A stretch of DNA of 5,142 nt from an uncultured Alphaproteobacteria bacterium (GTDB lineage Bacteria; Pseudomonadota; Alphaproteobacteria; Rhizobiales; Aestuariivirgaceae): positions 1-5,142 of the forward strand of contig CALMLK010000045.1 of the NCBI GenBank assembly GCA_937868035.1, written 5' to 3'. Under the pieces are notes generated by a model. That model searched no databases and was not told the origin of the DNA. It worked only from the letters and a program-made list of their open reading frames with translations. The translations under genes and the position numbers were made by a program. Of this stretch, positions 1-5,142 are shown one piece after another; the stretch's first letter is position 1; every line of letters starts with the position of its first letter.

Positions 1-528
1 AATCCCGCCACCTTGAAGTTCATTCCCGGAAAGCCGGTCCTGCCGGGTTCGACCCGTGACTATCGCTCTCCCGGCGAAGCGGGCGAATCGCCGCTGGCCA
101 GCAAGCTGTTCGGCATCAAGGGCGTCTCGGGCGTTTTCCTCGGCCATGACTTCGTGACGGTCTCGCGCAAGGACGCGGAATGGCAGCAACTGAAGCCCGC
201 CGTGCTCGGCGCCATCATGGATCACTATCTCTCCGGTGCGCCGGTGCTGGCCGGCGCCGCCACCGCCGCTGCGGACGAGGAGTTCTTCGACGAGTCCGCC
301 GGGGACACCGTGAAGACCATCAAGGACCTGCTCGACAGCCGTGTGCGCCCCGCCGTGGCGCAGGATGGGGGCGACATCACCTTCAATGGTTTCAAGGATG
401 GCGTTGTCTATCTCAACATGAAGGGTTCATGTGCCGGCTGCCCGTCGTCCACGGCCACGCTCAAGCACGGCATCGAGAACCTGCTCCGCCACTTCGTGCC
501 GACGGTGCAGGAAGTCCGCCAGATCTGA
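1..528 (+). CDS. Nfu/NifU-like Fe-S cluster carrier protein, 5' end cut off by window edge
   Basis: This protein assembles or carries an Fe-S cluster and hands it to apo-enzymes in the cytoplasm. Frame 1 is open from the first base; 175 residues are visible. The fragment begins NPATLKFIPGKPVL, the conserved opening of the Nfu N-terminal domain (usually preceded by roughly ten residues such as M-F-I-Q-T-E-x-T-P). The TTG at 13 is therefore an internal leucine codon and the true start lies left of the window. Residues about 1-85 are the Nfu N domain. A short Ala/Asp/Glu-rich linker follows, then the NifU C-terminal domain (about 100-175) with RPAVAQDGGDI and GSCAGCPSS. The two cluster-ligand cysteines of CxxC are at fragment residues 144 and 147 (codons 430-432 and 439-441). 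It has the two-domain Nfu layout common in Alphaproteobacteria and mitochondria, not the longer NifU with IscU and ferredoxin domains. It stops 10 bases from the end of the convergent hydratase gene. Family assignment is firm; client proteins cannot be read from sequence. Confidence 0.95.
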   Translation, partial: NPATLKFIPGKPVLPGSTRDYRSPGEAGESPLASKLFGIKGVSGVFLGHDFVTVSRKDAEWQQLKPAVLGAIMDHYLSGAPVLAGAATAAADEEFFDESAGDTVKTIKDLLDSRVRPAVAQDGGDITFNGFKDGVVYLNMKGSCAGCPSSTATLKHGIENLLRHFVPTVQEVRQI

Positions 529-538
529 TCCGATCCGG

Positions 539-1312
539 TCAGCGGTTCCGGAACACCGGCTTCCGCTTCTCCACAAAGGCCGCCATGCCTTCCTTCTGGT
601 CCTCCAACGCGAAGAGCGCGTGGATGGACTTGCGTTCGAAGGCGAGGCCTTCTCCCAGCGGCATGGTGAAGGCTGCATTCACCGCACGCTTGGCGGAGGC
701 GATCACGGGCTGCGACAGGGATGCGATTTTTTCCGCGGCCGCCAGCGCTTCTTCCATCAGCCTGTCCGCCGGAACCACGCGGGCGACGAGACCGGCGCGC
801 TCGGCCTCGGCGGCATCAATCATGCGTCCGGTGAGGATCATCTCCATGGCCTTGGCCTTGCCCACGGCCCGGGCGAGGCGCTGCGTGCCGCCACCGCCGG
901 GGATGATGCCCAGCGTCACTTCCGGCAGGGCGAAGCGGGCGTTCTCCGCCGCGATGATGAAATCCGCCGCCAGCGCAAATTCGCAGCCACCCCCCAGCGC
1001 ATAACCCGCAACGGCGGCGATGATGGGTTTGCGGATCGCGGTGATGTGATCCCAGTCGCAGAGGAAATCCTCTTCCGTCACGTCGGCAAAGGTCTTGTCC
1101 TTCATCTCCGTGATGTCGGCCCCGGCGGCGAAGGCCTTCTCGTTTCCCGTGAGCAGGATGCAGCCCACATTCGAATCGGCATCGAAACGGTCCAGCGCCG
1201 CATTCATTTCGCCAATGAGCCGGCTGTTCAGTGCGTTGAGCGCCTTGGGCCGGTTGAGGGTGATGATACCGGTCTTGCCCTTCACGTCAGTGATGATCGT
1301 TTCTTCGCTCAT
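539..1312 (-). CDS. Enoyl-CoA hydratase/isomerase family protein (crotonase fold)
   Basis: Predicted soluble CoA-thioester enzyme that adds water across the double bond of 2-enoyl-CoA, as in fatty-acid or amino-acid beta-oxidation. It has 257 residues, the usual single-domain crotonase length. The N-terminal strand carries GIITLNRPKALNALN (15-29). The first oxyanion-hole segment is AFAAGADI (60-67), which binds the CoA carbonyl. GYALGGGCEFALAAD (103-117) holds the second oxyanion-hole glycine (G108) and the first catalytic Glu (E111). LPEVTLGIIPGGGGTQRL (129-146) holds the second catalytic Glu (E131). The two glutamates are 20 residues apart, as in rat mitochondrial hydratase (E144/E164), so hydratase activity is likely and not merely family membership. 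The ATG at 1312 is preceded by a weak AAAGAA ribosome-binding site and lies 6 bases after the mutM stop, indicating cotranscription and perhaps translational coupling with mutM. Exact substrate chain length is unknown; the paaF, fadB and echA names are not distinguishable here. Confidence 0.93.
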   Translation of the reverse strand: MSEETIITDVKGKTGIITLNRPKALNALNSRLIGEMNAALDRFDADSNVGCILLTGNEKAFAAGADITEMKDKTFADVTEEDFLCDWDHITAIRKPIIAAVAGYALGGGCEFALAADFIIAAENARFALPEVTLGIIPGGGGTQRLARAVGKAKAMEMILTGRMIDAAEAERAGLVARVVPADRLMEEALAAAEKIASLSQPVIASAKRAVNAAFTMPLGEGLAFERKSIHALFALEDQKEGMAAFVEKRKPVFRNR

Positions 1313-1318
1313 GTTTCT

Positions 1319-2200
1319 TTACCGCTGGCAGGTTGGACAGAAGAAGGTGGAACGGCCGGACTGCACGATGCGCCGGACCTTTGACGCACAGCCGGGCGTA
1401 TGGCACGGCGCGCCCTCCCGGTCATAGACCAAAAAACGCTCCTGAAAATCCCCCTTGCTGCCATCCGCGGCGCGATAGTCCTGCAAGGTCGAGCCTCCCG
1501 CCGCAATGGCTTCGGTCAGCACATCGCGGATGTGGCGCACAAGGTCGTCGGCGCGCGGATCGGACTTGCGGGCAATGGTTCCGGCCTTGCGGCGGGGATT
1601 GAGCCTCGCACGATACAAGGCCTCGCAGACATAGATATTGCCGAGCCCTGCAATGATGCGCTGGTCAAGCAGGGCGGCCTTCAGCGGGGCGGTCTTCCCG
1701 GCGAAGGCCTCACGGAGATAATCGCCATTCAATGCATTGCCGAGCGGCTCGACGCCGATCTCCGCCAGCAGCGGGTGGGCTTCGCGGGGGCGCTCCAGGT
1801 CCATGAGCCCAAAGCGGCGATGATCGGAGTAGACGATGCGCGTGCCGTCATCGAGGTGGAAGACCACATGGTCGTGCGGTCCATCGGCCGTGCCCGCAGC
1901 GGCGGTGTCGTCATAGAATTCGCCCGGCGTTGCAATCCGCCCGTCGGAGCGGAAGATGGTGAAGCGCCCGGTCATGCCGAGATGCAGGATCAGGCGGTCG
2001 CCCCGGTCGGTGCCGGCGAGAATGTATTTGGCGCGGCGCTCCAGGCGCTCCACCCGTGCCCCCTCAAGCCGCGCCTGGAAATCCGGCGGGAAGGGAAAGC
2101 GCAGGTCCTTCCGGCGCAGGTCTACCCGGGTGATCACCCGGCCCACGAGCGCCGGTTCCAATCCCCGCCGCACGGTCTCGACTTCCGGCAATTCTGGCAT
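1319..2200 (-). CDS. mutM: Formamidopyrimidine-DNA glycosylase (Fpg/MutM)
   Basis: Base-excision repair enzyme that removes 8-oxoguanine and formamidopyrimidines and then nicks the abasic site by beta,delta-elimination. The protein begins [14 protein letters not shown]: after Met removal the N-terminal proline is the Schiff-base nucleophile, and the next Glu is catalytic. This fixes the start at 2200; the in-frame ATG at 2212 would add four residues (MANA) and bury the proline. Other landmarks, counted with Met1, are catalytic K58 in RRAKYIL (family Lys57), M76 in LGMTGRF and R128/F130 in HRRFG (void-filling residues), and N188 in the helix-two-turn-helix segment [12 protein letters not shown]. 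The C-terminal zinc finger uses C266, C271, C288 and C291 (CX4C-X16-CX2C) and contains R283 of the [10 protein letters not shown] loop. At 293 residues it is about 24 longer than E. coli MutM, mostly through an insertion around residues 84-108. It is first in a probable mutM-ech operon and divergent from ubiE. Confidence 0.97.
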   Translation of the reverse strand: MPELPEVETVRRGLEPALVGRVITRVDLRRKDLRFPFPPDFQARLEGARVERLERRAKYILAGTDRGDRLILHLGMTGRFTIFRSDGRIATPGEFYDDTAAAGTADGPHDHVVFHLDDGTRIVYSDHRRFGLMDLERPREAHPLLAEIGVEPLGNALNGDYLREAFAGKTAPLKAALLDQRIIAGLGNIYVCEALYRARLNPRRKAGTIARKSDPRADDLVRHIRDVLTEAIAAGGSTLQDYRAADGSKGDFQERFLVYDREGAPCHTPGCASKVRRIVQSGRSTFFCPTCQR

Positions 2201-2207
2201 GGCATTA

Positions 2208-2237
2208 GCCATATCGGGGCCTGCGGCCCGGTTGCAA
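2208..2237 (-). promoter_or_regulatory. Candidate sigma-70-like promoter for mutM (weak)
   Basis: Read on the - strand, TTGCAA (2237-2232) is followed after 17 or 18 bases by ATATGG or TATGGC (2214-2208), a fair match to a -35/-10 pair. The predicted transcript would begin within a few bases of the mutM ATG at 2200, giving a leaderless or nearly leaderless mRNA, which would agree with the absence of a clear ribosome-binding site. TTGCAA is self-complementary, so its orientation is not informative. Such short matches arise often by chance. Confidence 0.2.
2217..2229. repeat. Small GC-rich inverted repeat in the divergent promoter region
   Basis: GGGCC-TGC-GGCCC forms a perfect 5-bp inverted repeat with a 3-base loop. 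It is not followed by a T-run on either strand, so it does not look like an intrinsic terminator. It could be a small operator, or a hairpin just upstream of the mutM start. In DNA this GC-rich, chance occurrence is quite possible. Confidence 0.25.
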
Positions 2238-2242
2238 TAGAA

Positions 2243-2257
2243 GTTTCACCCCGTTTC
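2243..2257. repeat. Two GTTTC direct repeats 10 bp apart
   Basis: GTTTC occurs at 2243-2247 and again at 2253-2257, separated by ACCCC, so the copies sit on the same face of the helix one turn apart and end 16 bases before the ubiE start. This is the geometry of tandem half-sites for a DNA-binding regulator. With only five matching bases per copy the evidence is weak, and no regulator is identified. Confidence 0.2.
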
Positions 2258-2273
2258 GCCTATGTAAGCGCCC

Positions 2274-3041
2274 ATGACTGATCCTCTTGGCCGCAATGAA
2301 ACCGCGTTTGGCTTCCGCACCGTGGAAAAGGGCGAAAAACAAGGACTTGTGAACGACGTCTTCGCCAAGTCGGCGGCCCGCTATGACCAGATGAACGACC
2401 TCATGTCGGCGGGCATCCACCGGCTGTGGAAGGACGACTTCGTGGCCATGGTGAATCCGCCAAAAGGGGCAACCCCGTTCCACGGCCTCGATGTGGCGGG
2501 CGGCACCGGCGACATCGCCTTCCGCATTGTCACGGCGGGAGGGCCCAACACCCGCGTCACCATCGCCGACATCTCACCTGAGATGGTGACAGAGGGAAAG
2601 CGCCGCGCCGAACGCGAGGGCTTCGCCGGCAAGGTCAACTTCACCGTCGGCAATGCCGAGCAGCTTGCCTTTCCCGACCGCAGCTTCGATTGCTACACGA
2701 TCGCCTTCGGCATCCGCAACGTGCCCTCGATCGAGAAGGCGCTGCGCGAGGCCTACCGCGTGCTGAAGCCCGGTGGCCGGTTCCTCTGCCTCGAGTTTTC
2801 GCACCTGGACATGGAACTGGCGCAAAAGGTCTATGACGCCTACTCCTTCACCGTCATTCCCGCCGTGGGCAAGGTGGTGATGGGCGATGGCCAGCCGTAC
2901 CGCTATCTGGTGGAGTCGATCCGCACTTTCCCGAAGCAGCAGGAATTCGCTGGCATGATCACGGCGGCGGGATTCTCGCGCGTCACCTGGCGCAATCTCA
3001 CGGGTGGCATTGCGGCGATCCATTCGGGCTGGCGCATCTGA
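2274..3041 (+). CDS. ubiE: Ubiquinone/menaquinone biosynthesis C-methyltransferase UbiE
   Basis: S-adenosylmethionine-dependent enzyme that C-methylates 2-polyprenyl-6-methoxy-1,4-benzoquinol in ubiquinone synthesis, and demethylmenaquinol where that pathway exists. It has 255 residues, close to the family norm (E. coli 251). Both UbiE signatures are present: [16 protein letters not shown] (37-52) and [15 protein letters not shown] (162-176). The SAM-binding Rossmann core shows [12 protein letters not shown] (72-83, motif I), the acidic strand end DIS (99-101), GNAEQLAF (126-133) and TIAFGIRNV (142-150). The C-terminus carries [12 protein letters not shown] and the diagnostic [16 protein letters not shown] 2274 is the only sensible start because an in-frame TAA lies at 2265-2267. 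It leads the probable ubiE-ubiB-coaBC operon. With ubiB next door, a ubiquinone role is the safer reading; the window shows no men genes. Confidence 0.97.
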   Translation: MTDPLGRNETAFGFRTVEKGEKQGLVNDVFAKSAARYDQMNDLMSAGIHRLWKDDFVAMVNPPKGATPFHGLDVAGGTGDIAFRIVTAGGPNTRVTIADISPEMVTEGKRRAEREGFAGKVNFTVGNAEQLAFPDRSFDCYTIAFGIRNVPSIEKALREAYRVLKPGGRFLCLEFSHLDMELAQKVYDAYSFTVIPAVGKVVMGDGQPYRYLVESIRTFPKQQEFAGMITAAGFSRVTWRNLTGGIAAIHSGWRI

Positions 3042-4582
3042 TGGCGACAGCGCTCACCAATTCCTTTCGCCTCATGCGGGCTGGCTTCACGCTGGCGCGC
3101 CATGGTGCGCTGCTGCCGCCGGAACAGACGGCGCAACTGCCGTGGGCGGCGCGCAAGGCGCTGAGCGTGGCCCAGATCGGCATGCGCGAATCCGCCGGGC
3201 AGGCGAACCGCCTTTCGGCGGCGCTCTCGGCGCTCGGGCCCAGCTACATCAAGCTCGGCCAGTTCCTCGCCACCCGGCCCGACATCATCGGCGCCAAGCG
3301 GGCCTTCGAACTGAAGGTGCTGCAGGACAAGCTGCCACCCTTCAGCATGGCGGAGGCGCGGGCCACTTTCCTCGCCGAGCTGGGCAAGCCCGTTGAGCAT
3401 TTCTTTGCCTCCTTCAGCGACCCCGTGGCGGCGGCGTCCATCGCCCAGGTCCACAAGGCGGTGACGCATGACGGGCGCACTGTCGCCGTGAAGATCTTGC
3501 GGCCCGGTGTCGAAAAACGTTTCGCTGCCGATATTGACAGCTTTGGATTCGCGGCCCGCCTGATGGAGGGCACGTCGGCGCAAGGGCGGCGGCTTCGTCC
3601 CGTGGCCGCCGTCGCGATGCTGGAACAGTCCATGAAGCTGGAACTGGACCTCCGCATGGAAGCAGCCGCCATTGCCGAGATGGCGGAAGCAACGGGCGAG
3701 GACCCACACTTCCGGTTGCCCACGGTCGATTGGGCCACGACTTCGAAGCGCATCCTCACGACGGAATGGATCGACGGCATTGCGCTCGCCGACGTGGAGG
3801 CGATCCGTGCCCAGGGCGTGGACCTCATCGCGCTCGGGGATACCGTCATCCAGAGTTTCCTCCGTCATGCCATCCGCGACGGTTTCTTTCACGCGGACAT
3901 GCACCAGGGCAACCTGATGGTGGACCGGGCGGGCAATCTCGTCGCGCTCGACTTCGGCATCATGGGACGGCTTGCGCCCAAGGACAGGCTGTTCCTTGCT
4001 GAAATCCTGCACGGCTTCATCACCCGCAACTACCTCCGCGTGGCGCAGGTGCATTTCGATGCGGGATATGTGCCGGCGCACCAGGACGTCAACAATTTCG
4101 CCCAGGCGCTGCGCGCCATCGGCGAGCCCATTCTCGGCCTTCCCGCTGACCAGATTTCCATGGCGCGGCTGCTCACCCAATTGTTCGAGGTGACGGAGCA
4201 ATTCGACATGCAGACGCAGCCGCAATTGCTGCTGCTGCAGAAGACCATGGTCGTCGTCGAAGGCGTGGCGCGCACGCTCAACCCCAATCTCAACATGTGG
4301 AAGACGGCCGAACCCGTGGTGCGGGCCTGGATCGAGCGCACGCTTGGTCCCATCGGCAAACTGGAAGAGGCGGGCGAAAGCATCAAGGGCCTGGCACGGC
4401 TGGCATTGCAACTGCCGGAACTTCTGGAACAGAGCCACAGGGCAATGCAGGTGATGGCGGCGGCGCAGGCGGTGGACGAGGCGCGCAAGCCTGATACACT
4501 CGCCGGCATGGCGCCATGGCAACTTGCCGCCATCGTCTTCGGCAGCATCGTGCTCGGAACGATGCTGGTGCAACTGTTGTGA
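3041..4582 (+). CDS. ubiB: UbiB, membrane-bound kinase-like ATPase required for ubiquinone biosynthesis
   Basis: Member of the UbiB/COQ8/ABC1 atypical kinase family, which supports ubiquinone synthesis through ATPase activity acting on the membrane-associated Coq machinery, not as a classical protein kinase. It has 513 residues. Family landmarks are the N-terminal KxGQ motif in GPSYIKLGQFLATRPD (K71, Q74), which closes over the active site, and the alanine-rich loop AAASIAQVH (130-138) in place of the kinase glycine loop. Also present are the ATP-site lysine in VAVK (K151), ExD in ELDLRMEAAA (E201, D203), the catalytic-loop-like HADMHQGNL (284-292; D286, N291), and the metal-binding DFG (304-306). 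Residues 493-513 form one hydrophobic helix ending at the C-terminus, the likely membrane anchor. Its ATG overlaps the ubiE stop by one base (TGATG at 3039-3043) and has no strong ribosome-binding site, suggesting translational coupling with ubiE. Confidence 0.96.
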   Translation: MATALTNSFRLMRAGFTLARHGALLPPEQTAQLPWAARKALSVAQIGMRESAGQANRLSAALSALGPSYIKLGQFLATRPDIIGAKRAFELKVLQDKLPPFSMAEARATFLAELGKPVEHFFASFSDPVAAASIAQVHKAVTHDGRTVAVKILRPGVEKRFAADIDSFGFAARLMEGTSAQGRRLRPVAAVAMLEQSMKLELDLRMEAAAIAEMAEATGEDPHFRLPTVDWATTSKRILTTEWIDGIALADVEAIRAQGVDLIALGDTVIQSFLRHAIRDGFFHADMHQGNLMVDRAGNLVALDFGIMGRLAPKDRLFLAEILHGFITRNYLRVAQVHFDAGYVPAHQDVNNFAQALRAIGEPILGLPADQISMARLLTQLFEVTEQFDMQTQPQLLLLQKTMVVVEGVARTLNPNLNMWKTAEPVVRAWIERTLGPIGKLEEAGESIKGLARLALQLPELLEQSHRAMQVMAAAQAVDEARKPDTLAGMAPWQLAAIVFGSIVLGTMLVQLL

Positions 4583-4586
4583 GGAG
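4583..4586 (+). promoter_or_regulatory. Ribosome-binding site of coaBC
   Basis: GGAG, within GAGGAG that overlaps the ubiB stop codon, precedes the ATG at 4590 by three bases. The spacing is slightly short but this is the clearest Shine-Dalgarno sequence in the window, and it supports the chosen coaBC start. Confidence 0.6.
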
Positions 4587-4589
4587 ACC

Positions 4590-5142
4590 ATGACGAAATC
4601 AGTCCTTCTCATCATCGGCGGCGGCATCGCCGCCTACAAGTCGCTGGAACTCATTCGCCTGCTCAGGAAGAAGTCGATCGGCGTCACCGCCATCATGACG
4701 AAATCCGCGGGCGAGTTCGTGACGCCGCTGTCGGTTGCCAGCCTCTCCGGCAACAAGGTCTATGGCGACCTGTTCTCGCTCACCGATGAGGTGGAGATGG
4801 GACACATCGAACTGTCCCGCGCGGCAGACCTCGTGGTCGTCGCACCCGCCACGGCAGACCTGCTCGCCAAGATGGCGACGGGGCTTGCCAATGACCTTGC
4901 CTCCACCGCGCTTCTCGCCACCGACAAGCCGGTGCTGGCCGCGCCCGCCATGAACGTGCGGATGTGGCAGCACCCGGCCACCCGGCGCAACATCGCCCAA
5001 CTGCGCGCCGATGGCGTTGCGATCATGGAGCCGACGGAAGGCCCGATGGCCTGCGGCGAGTTCGGACCCGGACGCCTGCAGGACGTGCCGGACATCGTGA
5101 ACCGGGTGGCGGAGCACCTGTCTGACGCGCCCAGGCCGCTGG
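4590..5142 (+). CDS. coaBC: Bifunctional phosphopantothenoylcysteine decarboxylase/phosphopantothenate-cysteine ligase CoaBC, 3' end cut off
   Basis: CoaBC (formerly Dfp) joins cysteine to 4'-phosphopantothenate and decarboxylates the product to 4'-phosphopantetheine, two consecutive steps of coenzyme A synthesis. The frame stays open from 4590 to the window edge, giving 184 residues of a protein usually near 400; they cover nearly all of the N-terminal FMN-dependent CoaC (decarboxylase) half. Visible landmarks are the flavin-binding start VLLIIGGGIAAYKS (5-18), the active-site His in MGHIELSRAAD (H72), VVVAPATADLLAKMATGLANDL (82-103), the substrate-binding PAMNVRMW (119-126; N122) and the active-site Cys in GPMACGEFGPGRL (C155). 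The CoaB ligase half would lie to the right. A monofunctional CoaC cannot be excluded from the fragment, but bacterial genes with this opening are normally fused. It follows ubiB by 7 bases, so it is probably the third gene of the operon; no terminator is seen between them. Confidence 0.94.
   Translation, partial: MTKSVLLIIGGGIAAYKSLELIRLLRKKSIGVTAIMTKSAGEFVTPLSVASLSGNKVYGDLFSLTDEVEMGHIELSRAADLVVVAPATADLLAKMATGLANDLASTALLATDKPVLAAPAMNVRMWQHPATRRNIAQLRADGVAIMEPTEGPMACGEFGPGRLQDVPDIVNRVAEHLSDAPRPL

Larger units (their letters stand above)
2201..2273. promoter_or_regulatory. Divergent intergenic region between mutM and ubiE
   Basis: This is the only noncoding stretch of meaningful length in the window. 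It separates two start codons facing away from each other by 73 bases, so promoters for mutM-ech and ubiE-ubiB-coaBC must lie here or inside the opposing genes. It is locally more A/T-rich in its right half (about 2232-2267). No consensus -35/-10 pair is evident for ubiE. Neither gene shows a strong Shine-Dalgarno sequence: before ubiE there is only a weak purine run in TAAGCG, and before mutM none is clear. Very short leaders or leaderless transcripts are therefore possible. Its role as a divergent promoter region is inferred from layout. Confidence 0.6.

Noticed and set aside
13..15. TTG as a possible start codon for the nfu gene
   Set aside because: The four codons before it read N-P-A-T, matching the conserved NPATLKF opening of the Nfu N domain, so TTG is an internal Leu codon and the gene continues off the left edge.
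529..538. Possible bidirectional terminator between nfu and ech
   Set aside because: Only 10 bases separate the stop codons, and no stem-loop with a T-tract is visible there or in the adjoining coding ends.
545..554. Perfect 10-bp palindrome GTTCCGGAAC near the convergent gene ends, considered as a terminator
   Set aside because: It has no loop, lies inside the last codons of ech and is not followed by a T-run on either strand. It is more likely a coincidence of coding sequence.
431..1384. Long + strand open frame opposite ech
   Set aside because: It runs out of frame through the nfu end and antisense to a conserved crotonase with intact catalytic residues; its composition is typical of a high-GC shadow frame.
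1400..2281. 293-codon + strand open frame opposite mutM
   Set aside because: It is antisense to mutM, which has all its catalytic residues and zinc ligands. No family features are seen in the + strand product, and it would also cross the divergent promoter region.
2903..4627. 574-codon open frame on the - strand opposite ubiB
   Set aside because: It is antisense to a fully conserved ubiB. The product is rich in His, Arg and Gly with no recognisable domain, as expected when high GC at third positions removes stops from the antisense frame.
1..5142. Mobile elements, CRISPR, tRNA/rRNA genes, riboswitches or a foreign gene cluster
   Set aside because: Almost every base belongs to one of six conserved housekeeping genes of uniform composition. 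No transposase, repeat array, cloverleaf or long leader was seen.

Overview
The window is a compact, high-GC (about two-thirds G+C by eye) stretch of bacterial chromosome. Strong G/C preference at third codon positions, the Nfu, UbiE, UbiB and CoaBC sequence types, and the gene order point to an alphaproteobacterium, probably of the Hyphomicrobiales (Rhizobiales). That placement is inference; no rRNA or other decisive marker is present. All six genes are housekeeping genes. I see no insertion sequence, phage gene, CRISPR array, tRNA or rRNA, and no patch of foreign-looking composition.

Left part (1-1312). The 3' portion of an nfu-type Fe-S cluster carrier gene enters from the left on the + strand and stops at 528. 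It faces the end of an enoyl-CoA hydratase/isomerase-family gene on the - strand, only 10 bases away, and no hairpin terminator is visible between them.

Centre (1313-2273). On the - strand, mutM (formamidopyrimidine-DNA glycosylase) lies 6 bases upstream of the hydratase gene, so the two look like a mutM-ech operon. A 73-base divergent region (2201-2273) separates the mutM start from the ubiE start and must hold most or all of the promoters for both directions. It contains a small GC-rich inverted repeat, a palindromic TTGCAA, two GTTTC repeats one helical turn apart and an ATG-TAA start-stop pair.

Right part (2274-5142). On the + strand ubiE, ubiB and coaBC are packed as one operon: ubiE and ubiB overlap by one base, and coaBC starts 7 bases after ubiB. 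UbiE performs the C-methylation step of ubiquinone (and/or menaquinone) synthesis. UbiB is the membrane-bound kinase-like ATPase needed for ubiquinone production. CoaBC makes 4'-phosphopantetheine for coenzyme A and is cut off by the right edge within or just after its CoaC half.

I found no convincing undescribed system. The points worth a second look are modest: the divergent promoter region, a start codon dictated by catalytic chemistry in MutM, the single C-terminal membrane segment of UbiB, and nfu lying next to ech.
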